A stretch of 27,313 bases of DNA, from the NCBI GenBank assembly GCA_044508625.1, contig JBIQHJ010000050.1, positions 1-27,313 of the forward strand. Reading direction: 5' to 3'. The stretch's first letter is position 1, and each line of letters opens with the position of its first letter. The DNA comes from Castellaniella sp044508625. GTDB taxonomy: Bacteria; Pseudomonadota; Gammaproteobacteria; Burkholderiales; Burkholderiaceae_B. Position numbers and translations under genes: made by a program. Under the pieces are notes generated by a model. The model was not told where the DNA came from. It made no database searches and was given only the letters and a program-made list of their open reading frames with translations. This document shows positions 23,420 to 27,313 of the stretch, in pieces.

Positions 23420-24583
23420 TCAGGTGGGAAGGAGGGCTTGCAGTTTTCTGGAGATATTGTTTTTCTGGATCGCCGACGAGCCGCCGACGATGGGGAACAC
23501 CAGGGCGTCTCGCACGTGCCGCTCCATGGCGGATTGGCCGGTGCAGCCATAGGCGCCCATCGTGGCCTGGCAGCCGATCACGATCTCGCGGCAGGTGTCG
23601 CAGATGAACAACTTTGCCATCGAGCTTTGCAGGCCGCAGTCTTCGCGCGCCTCGATGCGCGCGATGGAGTCTTCCAGCATGAGCCGGCAGGCGCGCAGGC
23701 GGGTGTGCGCCTCGGCGATGAAAAAGGCGGTGGCCTGGAATTCGCCGATGGGCCTGCCGAATTGCGTGCGCTGCCTGCTGTAGGCCTGCGCACGTTCCAG
23801 CGCCGCCTCGGCCACGCCCAGCGCCATGGCGGCGACCTCCAGTTTCTCGATGTCCAGCCCCGGGCCGAGCAGCATGCCCCAGCCCCGGTTCCAGGCCTCC
23901 GGCCCGCCGACGATGAGCCCGGCGTCGATTCGCACGCCCTCGAGAGCGACCTGGCATAGCTGCGCGCCGCCGCGCATGCCGAAGGCCTGGACGCGCGAGA
24001 CCGTGACCCCGTTCGCCGCCAGCGGAATCAGCAGCAGCGTGAAGTTGCGCGACGTGCGCGGCGTGTCGTCGCTGCGCGCCAGGGTGTACATATAGTCGGC
24101 GATGTTGGCCCCGTTGATGAAGGTCTTGGCGCCCTCGACCATGACCGTGTCACCGTCGCGCGTGGCGCGCGTGGCGCGCGTGGCGACGGCGGCGAGATCG
24201 CTGCCGGCATCGGTCTCGGTCAGCCCGAAGCAGAAGCGCAGTTCGCCCTTTGCCGCCAGGGGCAGGAAGCGCCGCTTTTGTTCCTCGGAGCCGCATTCGG
24301 AGAGATTCACGCCGGCATAGCAGGAGGTCATCAGGTAGGGCACGGCCAGAGAGAGGCTGATGCGGGAGAGTTCCTCCAGGATGGCCAGCGCCGCCCGGAT
24401 GTCGCGGCCTTTGCCGCCGTAGGCTTCGTCGATCGTGTAGCCGTGGATGCCCAGCGTGGCGAGCTGCTGGAAATGCGCCCAGGGCACCTCCTCGGTCTGG
24501 TCCCAGGCGGCGAGCAGCGCGTCGTCGGTTGCGCGCCTGGCGTAGGCTCGGATGTCGGCCCGCAATTGCTGTATGTGATTCAC
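23420..24583 (-). CDS. Acyl-CoA dehydrogenase family protein
   Basis: FAD-dependent acyl-CoA dehydrogenase of 387 residues: helical N-terminal domain, then FCFGLTETDAGSDLAAVAT (the FAD-contacting motif, about 118-136), a beta domain, and a C-terminal helical domain with AYSRQRTQFGRPIGEFQ (267-283). The medium-chain enzyme's catalytic Glu in the YEGTS motif is replaced by Gly367 (IVGGSSAIQ). Instead Glu246 in GLDIEKLE aligns with the catalytic Glu of isovaleryl-CoA and long-chain dehydrogenases. This suggests a branched or cyclic acyl-CoA substrate, which is inference. GTG at 24583 has AGGAG 4 bp upstream and overlaps the ligase stop by 4 bp. Upstream open frame is ligase out of frame. Confidence 0.9.
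   Translation of the reverse strand: MNHIQQLRADIRAYARRATDDALLAAWDQTEEVPWAHFQQLATLGIHGYTIDEAYGGKGRDIRAALAILEELSRISLSLAVPYLMTSCYAGVNLSECGSEEQKRRFLPLAAKGELRFCFGLTETDAGSDLAAVATRATRATRDGDTVMVEGAKTFINGANIADYMYTLARSDDTPRTSRNFTLLLIPLAANGVTVSRVQAFGMRGGAQLCQVALEGVRIDAGLIVGGPEAWNRGWGMLLGPGLDIEKLEVAAMALGVAEAALERAQAYSRQRTQFGRPIGEFQATAFFIAEAHTRLRACRLMLEDSIARIEAREDCGLQSSMAKLFICDTCREIVIGCQATMGAYGCTGQSAMERHVRDALVFPIVGGSSAIQKNNISRKLQALLPT
24157..24183 (-). repeat. Three perfect 9-bp tandem repeats in the dehydrogenase gene
   Basis: Three identical 9-bp units encode Ala-Thr-Arg three times (about residues 134-142), at the junction between the FAD-contacting motif and the following beta strand. The frame is preserved; it probably lies in a surface loop. 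Confidence 0.85.
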
Positions 24584-26133
24584 TGTGCTCCTTTCTGGGC
24601 TTCGGCCGCGGCCATGGCCCTTAGCTGGTTCTTGTCCACCTTCCCGGAGGATGTGAGCGGGATTTCGGCGAGGATCCGGATGTACTTGGGGAGCTTGTAG
24701 CGCGCCAGCTTTTGCGCGCAATGGGCGCGGATGTCCTCGGGATCGAGCCGCACGCCCTCCCGGGCCGTCACGTAGGCGGCGCCGGCCTCGCCCCAGCGCG
24801 CGTCGGCGACTCCCACCACGCCGCACAGGCAGACCCCGGGCATTTCGAGGATCGCGCGCTCGATCTCCGCCGGATAGACGTTCTCGCCGCCCGAGATGTA
24901 CATTTCCTTGCTGCGGTCCACGATGTAGACGAAGCCTTCCTCGTCGCGATAGGCGAGGTCGCCGGTCTTGAACCAGTCGCCGAGAAACGCCTGGCGCGTG
25001 GCCTCGGCATTTCTCCAATATCCGCTCATCACCACGGGGCCGCGCACCAGCATCTCGCCGATCGCGCCCGGCGGCAGTTCCCGGCCCTGCGCGTCGCCGA
25101 TGATCAGCTCCATGTGCAGGCTGGGCCGGCCGGAGGTGCCGATCTTTTCCCGCACCCGGTGCAGGTCGGTGGTGAGGATGCCCGGGCCGATTTCCGTCAT
25201 GCCGTAGGTGGGCTGGATCGGCACGCCCTTGTCCAGCCATTGCCGGATCAGCGGACCCGTCAGCCCGGCGCCGCCCATGCCGCAGTTCACGAGGGTCGGG
25301 AATGTCCCGGTCTTGAACGCGGCGGTCTCGGCCATCATCTGGTAGTGGGTCGGCGTACCGAAGAAATGCGTCACCCCCAGGGGGTGGGTCTGGAGGATCC
25401 GCACGGCGGTCTCGGCATCGAAGTCGCCCATGGTGATGACGGTCCCCCCGGCGTGGAAGACCGGATTGGAATAGACGTTCAGGCCGCCGGTATGGAAGGT
25501 CGGCAAGGCGCACAGGAACACGGTGTCCTGCGTGATCCGGGTGGGGACGCTGAAATTCAGGACGTTGGCGAGGATCATCCGGTAGGAGAGGACCACGCCC
25601 TTGGGCTTGCCCGTGGTGCCCGAGGTGTAGAGGATGCACCATGGGTCCTCAGGACCGAGGGGGGCCGGCGCGGCTCCCCTTGTGGGGGGCGTGGCGGACG
25701 CGGGTGTTGCGCCGGCTGGCCCGCCCGCCGCGCTCGCCCGCGCCGCGGCGCAGCGGGCGATGACGCGCCGCTCGACCCGCGGCACCTCGGCGACTTTCTC
25801 ATGGAACTCATCGTGGTAGAGCAGCAGGGCTGGCTCGGCATCGGCGCAGATCTCGCATAGCTCGCGCGCGCTCAGCCGCCAGTTCAGGGGCGTGAAGATC
25901 GCCCCGACGCGGGCGCAGGCGAACTGGACCACGAAGGCATCGATACCGGTACGCGCCAGCAGCGCCACGCGCTCGCCGCGCGCCAGGCCGAGCTGGCGCC
26001 AGCCGGCGGCCAGCTCGTCGATCCGGGCATCGAATTCGCCGTAGCTCAGGCGCGTTTCGCTCAGCGCGTCGACGAGCGCCAGTTTGTCCGCGCGTTGCGC
26101 GGCGTGATGCTTGATCCAATCGAAGTACATCAT
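24580..26133 (-). CDS. AMP-dependent acyl-CoA synthetase/ligase
   Basis: Activates a carboxylic acid to its CoA thioester through an acyl-adenylate; 517 residues from ATG 26133. Motifs are the P-loop-like YTSGTTGKPKG (169-179), YGMTE, GDLAYRDEEGFVYIVDRSKE with the GGENVYPAEIE hinge, and catalytic Lys498 in SSGKVDKNQ. Residues about 129-160, just before the P-loop, form an Ala/Pro/Gly-rich insert. The start is uncertain: two adjacent ATGs (26133 and 26130) have only a weak AGAGG upstream, while the frame is open to a GTG at 26205 that adds 24 residues. Those extra residues look like the beginning of an ABC ATPase, not of a ligase. It is the first enzyme gene of the block and overlaps the dehydrogenase gene by 4 bp. 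Confidence 0.9.
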   Translation of the reverse strand: MMYFDWIKHHAAQRADKLALVDALSETRLSYGEFDARIDELAAGWRQLGLARGERVALLARTGIDAFVVQFACARVGAIFTPLNWRLSARELCEICADAEPALLLYHDEFHEKVAEVPRVERRVIARCAAARASAAGGPAGATPASATPPTRGAAPAPLGPEDPWCILYTSGTTGKPKGVVLSYRMILANVLNFSVPTRITQDTVFLCALPTFHTGGLNVYSNPVFHAGGTVITMGDFDAETAVRILQTHPLGVTHFFGTPTHYQMMAETAAFKTGTFPTLVNCGMGGAGLTGPLIRQWLDKGVPIQPTYGMTEIGPGILTTDLHRVREKIGTSGRPSLHMELIIGDAQGRELPPGAIGEMLVRGPVVMSGYWRNAEATRQAFLGDWFKTGDLAYRDEEGFVYIVDRSKEMYISGGENVYPAEIERAILEMPGVCLCGVVGVADARWGEAGAAYVTAREGVRLDPEDIRAHCAQKLARYKLPKYIRILAEIPLTSSGKVDKNQLRAMAAAEAQKGAQ

Positions 26134-26160
26134 CGTGTGGCCCGGCCTCTGGGGATGCCG

Positions 26161-26205
26161 CACACCCCCGAAAATGAGTGTCACATCCTTTAAAATGAGC
26201 GACAC
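26161..26205 (-). pseudogene. Possible N-terminal remnant of an ABC transporter ATPase
   Basis: From GTG 26205 the minus strand encodes MSLILKDVTLIFGGV, which closely resembles the first 15 residues of LivG-type ATPases (L-x-x-K-D-V-T-x-x-F-G-G-V). After that the frame runs without resemblance straight into the acyl-CoA ligase (RHPQRPGHTMMYFDW). This fits an in-frame deletion of most of an ATPase gene that once stood between the regulator and the ligase. The resemblance is by eye and short, so chance is not excluded. Confidence 0.45.
26171..26205. promoter_or_regulatory. Candidate TetR operator at the catabolic promoter
   Basis: Two direct copies of AAAATGAGYGWCAC start 21 bp apart (26171 and 26192), i.e. 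two helical turns. GTGTC/GACAC arms at 26178-26205 also form an imperfect 28-bp palindrome around a TTTAAA-like centre. The site overlaps the predicted transcription start, where a repressor such as the TetR protein encoded next door would act. It also overlaps the ATPase-like codons, so the repeat may partly reflect coding sequence. Confidence 0.4.
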
Positions 26206-26212
26206 TTTGATT

Positions 26213-26240
26213 ATTATGAATTATCCTCAGAAATGACCAA
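26213..26240 (-). promoter_or_regulatory. Predicted promoter of the catabolic operon
   Basis: On the minus strand TTGGTC (26240-26235) and CATAAT (26218-26213) are spaced by 16 bp and lie in the AT-richest stretch of the region, immediately upstream of the ligase operon. Transcription would begin near 26205, almost exactly at the GTG of the ATPase-like remnant, so the transcript could be leaderless for that frame. The -10 matches the consensus at 5 of 6 bases; the -35 is weak. Confidence 0.45.
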
Positions 26241-26319
26241 TATAGGGGTTTATCCGGAGCCCTGGCGGGACGGGTGCGGCGGGGCGATTCGAGTGGGAGG
26301 ACAGGTCGGCCGGCCGGGG

Positions 26320-27018
26320 CTATTCCGTGGCGGAAATGCCGAGCATCTGCTCGATCTTGCTGAGCCGCGTGTGGGTGTCGTCGGCGCTTTCCGGGCGGTC
26401 GATGATCTTCAACAGCAGCCGCGTCACCTCGCGGGAGAGTGCCGGGATCTTCGATTGATCCGCCTCGCCCCGGATGAGATAGCGCCAGCCCACGTGCTCG
26501 ATGCTGCCGTACACGATGTCTCGCAGCAGATTGATGTGGGCGGCCTGGGCCGGATCGCGCGAGCCGTCGGGGGCGATCGCGCGCTTGAACAAATTGGTGT
26601 AATGCTTGTTGTAGGTCCGCAACTTGGATTTCGGATATTCAGGATTGGCGCGGATCTCGCGAAAGAACATGAAGTACAGCTCGGGCTGCAGGAACATGAA
26701 TTGGAGCTGGTTGCGGACGATGGCCTCGATTTTTTCCTCGAGTCCGTGGCAGCCGATGAGCTCCTGGGTCACCTGGTCGAGATATTGCGCCGACCAACTG
26801 ATCGCAACCTCGTTCAGCAGGTCTTTCTTGTTCTCGAAATACAGGTAGAGCGTGCCTTCCGCGACCCCCGCCTGCTTCGCGATTTCGGCCATCGTGGTCT
26901 TTTGCACGCCTTTTTCGAGAAACAGGGTGCGGGCCAGATCGACCAGCTCGTTCTTGCGTACCGTGTGGCGGGGTGTCCCTTTGGTTCCCATCTTCATCGA
27001 CCCGTTATTGGCTGGCAT
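26320..27018 (-). CDS. TetR/AcrR family transcriptional regulator
   Basis: One-component regulator of 232 residues. The N-terminal HTH (about residues 22-66) contains LVDLARTLFLEKGVQKTTMA, EIAKQAGVAEGTLYLYFENK and KDLLNEV, the standard TetR DNA-binding domain. The C-terminal ligand domain is helical and lacks Cys; it includes a hydrophobic FMFLQPELYFMFFREIR segment and ends in a short coiled-coil-like tail (TRLSKIEQMLG). Related regulators next to acyl-CoA genes sense acyl-CoA thioesters; this is inference. ATGs at 27018, 26997 and 26991 are all possible starts; none has an ideal Shine-Dalgarno sequence. Local base composition is visibly less GC-rich than the neighbours. It lies 186 bp upstream of the ligase gene, in the same direction. 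Confidence 0.88.
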   Translation of the reverse strand: MPANNGSMKMGTKGTPRHTVRKNELVDLARTLFLEKGVQKTTMAEIAKQAGVAEGTLYLYFENKKDLLNEVAISWSAQYLDQVTQELIGCHGLEEKIEAIVRNQLQFMFLQPELYFMFFREIRANPEYPKSKLRTYNKHYTNLFKRAIAPDGSRDPAQAAHINLLRDIVYGSIEHVGWRYLIRGEADQSKIPALSREVTRLLLKIIDRPESADDTHTRLSKIEQMLGISATE

Positions 27019-27036
27019 ATCCTATCATTGAGCGTG

Positions 27037-27063
27037 CGGTTCCGTTAATTTTCAACGGTTCCG
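27037..27063. promoter_or_regulatory. Candidate operator upstream of the TetR gene
   Basis: CCGTT-AATTTTC-AACGG (27042-27058) is an inverted repeat, nested in two direct copies of CGGTTCCG (27037-27044 and 27056-27063) 19 bp apart. The site begins 19 bp upstream of the tetR ATG and includes TTGAAA on the minus strand, a possible -35. It could serve autoregulation. It does not obviously match the repeats at the ligase promoter. Confidence 0.35.
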
Positions 27064-27168
27064 GACGATGCCGCGGGCGCCTTCCGCAGCCGCGCGGGCG
27101 CTGCCCTCGCCACCTGGGACTCGTCTGCTGCCAGAGCCGGCCGTGCATTCCTCTTGCCACGAAACCAT

Positions 27169-27176
27169 GCTAAAAT
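27169..27176 (+). promoter_or_regulatory. Extended -10 promoter element for tRNA-Pro
   Basis: TGC-TAAAAT is an extended -10 (TGnTAnAAT-like) about 70 bp upstream of the tRNA gene, in a locally AT-rich pocket. No convincing -35 is seen at 17 bp. Transcription from near 27183 would give a leader of about 64 bases before the mature 5' end. Confidence 0.45.
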
Positions 27177-27213
27177 CTCGTGCTTTCTCGATGCATCATG
27201 ATCGTTGAAAGTT

Positions 27214-27236
27214 CCCGTGACGGGCAAACGGCCCGT
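27214..27236 (+). other. Overlapping hairpins in the tRNA-Pro leader
   Basis: CCCGT-G-ACGGG (27214-27224) and ACGGGC-AAACG-GCCCGT (27220-27236) are mutually exclusive perfect stems that share the ACGGG strand, ending 10 bp before the tRNA. The second is the more stable. They may guide 5' processing of the precursor or simply reflect the GC-rich sequence. Confidence 0.35.
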
Positions 27237-27246
27237 CAATGGCCGT

Positions 27247-27313
27247 CGGGGTGTAGCTCAGCCTGGTAGAGTACTGCGTTCGGGACGCAGGAGTCGCATG
27301 TTCGAATCATGTC
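27247..27313 (+). tRNA. tRNA-Pro (anticodon CGG), cut by window edge
   Basis: The 5' acceptor strand CGGGGTG (27247-27253) is followed by a D-arm (GCTC-AGCCTGGTA-GAGT), an anticodon stem CTGCG/CGCAG with loop TTCGGGA, and a T-arm GCATG-TTCGAAT-CATGT. The anticodon CGG is at 27281-27283, giving tRNA-Pro reading CCG. A 5' C at position 1 is typical of proline tRNAs. About 67 of 77 bases are present; the 3' acceptor strand and CCA lie beyond the window. The end of the visible block at this tRNA is notable because tRNA genes often mark insertion points, although the block is on its 5' side. Confidence 0.93.

Noticed and set aside
23420..25642. Long upstream extension of the acyl-CoA dehydrogenase frame
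   Set aside because: The extra codons are the ligase gene read out of frame; the GTG at 24583 has a good Shine-Dalgarno sequence and matches the family start.
27045..27239. 64-codon minus-strand frame between tetR and the tRNA
   Set aside because: No Shine-Dalgarno sequence or recognisable features; it overlaps the tRNA leader and promoter.
1..27313. Insertion sequences, phage integrase or CRISPR array
   Set aside because: No transposase- or integrase-like product, terminal inverted repeats or regularly spaced repeats were found; the tandem repeats present are short and without spacers.

Overview
The window looks like chromosomal DNA of a high-GC betaproteobacterium, most likely a Bordetella/Achromobacter-type member of the Alcaligenaceae. 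The basis is gene content and order (DUF3460-scpA-panC, coaE-zapD, a NUDIX/ThiE fusion beside a DUF815 ATPase, ispB, tRNA-Pro), strong G/C bias at third codon positions, and frequent GTG/TTG starts. No database search was possible. No IS element, CRISPR array, rRNA gene or phage gene is visible, and no gene-free stretch exceeds 300 bp.

Layout. (1) 1-4797 is housekeeping: DUF3460 protein, ScpA (chromosome segregation), PanC (pantothenate synthesis), a small HTH-only LuxR-type regulator preceded by a lux-box-like dyad, a divergent NlpE-like lipoprotein gene, CoaE (CoA synthesis) and ZapD (cell division). (2) 4863-13828 is a four-gene tripartite efflux operon: periplasmic adaptor, two different RND pumps (MdtB/MdtC type) and an outer-membrane factor, with overlapping or 4-bp-coupled junctions. 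(3) 13902-16930 returns to housekeeping: NUDIX-ThiE fusion and DUF815 ATPase on the minus strand, then divergent ispB. (4) 16982-27018 is a minus-strand catabolic block, read from right to left: TetR regulator, acyl-CoA ligase, acyl-CoA dehydrogenase, crotonase, periplasmic binding protein, LivG, LivH, LivM and two SDR dehydrogenases. (5) A tRNA-Pro(CGG) gene is cut by the right edge.

The catabolic block reads as one uptake-and-oxidation module. A branched-chain-amino-acid-type ABC importer takes up an organic acid, the ligase makes its CoA thioester, the dehydrogenase and crotonase carry out beta-oxidation-like steps, and the SDRs oxidise hydroxyl groups. Three things make it unusual. Its dehydrogenase and crotonase both lack the textbook catalytic glutamates. 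The second ABC ATPase is missing. A 15-codon stretch resembling the N-terminus of such an ATPase sits exactly at the predicted operon start, directly ahead of the ligase, as if a deletion removed the rest.

Short GC-rich tandem repeats occur in or beside several genes (panC 3' end, lipoprotein 3' end, outer-membrane factor tail, NUDIX linker, dehydrogenase), which suggests slippage-prone DNA. Both the efflux operon and the catabolic block appear to interrupt otherwise conserved housekeeping neighbourhoods.
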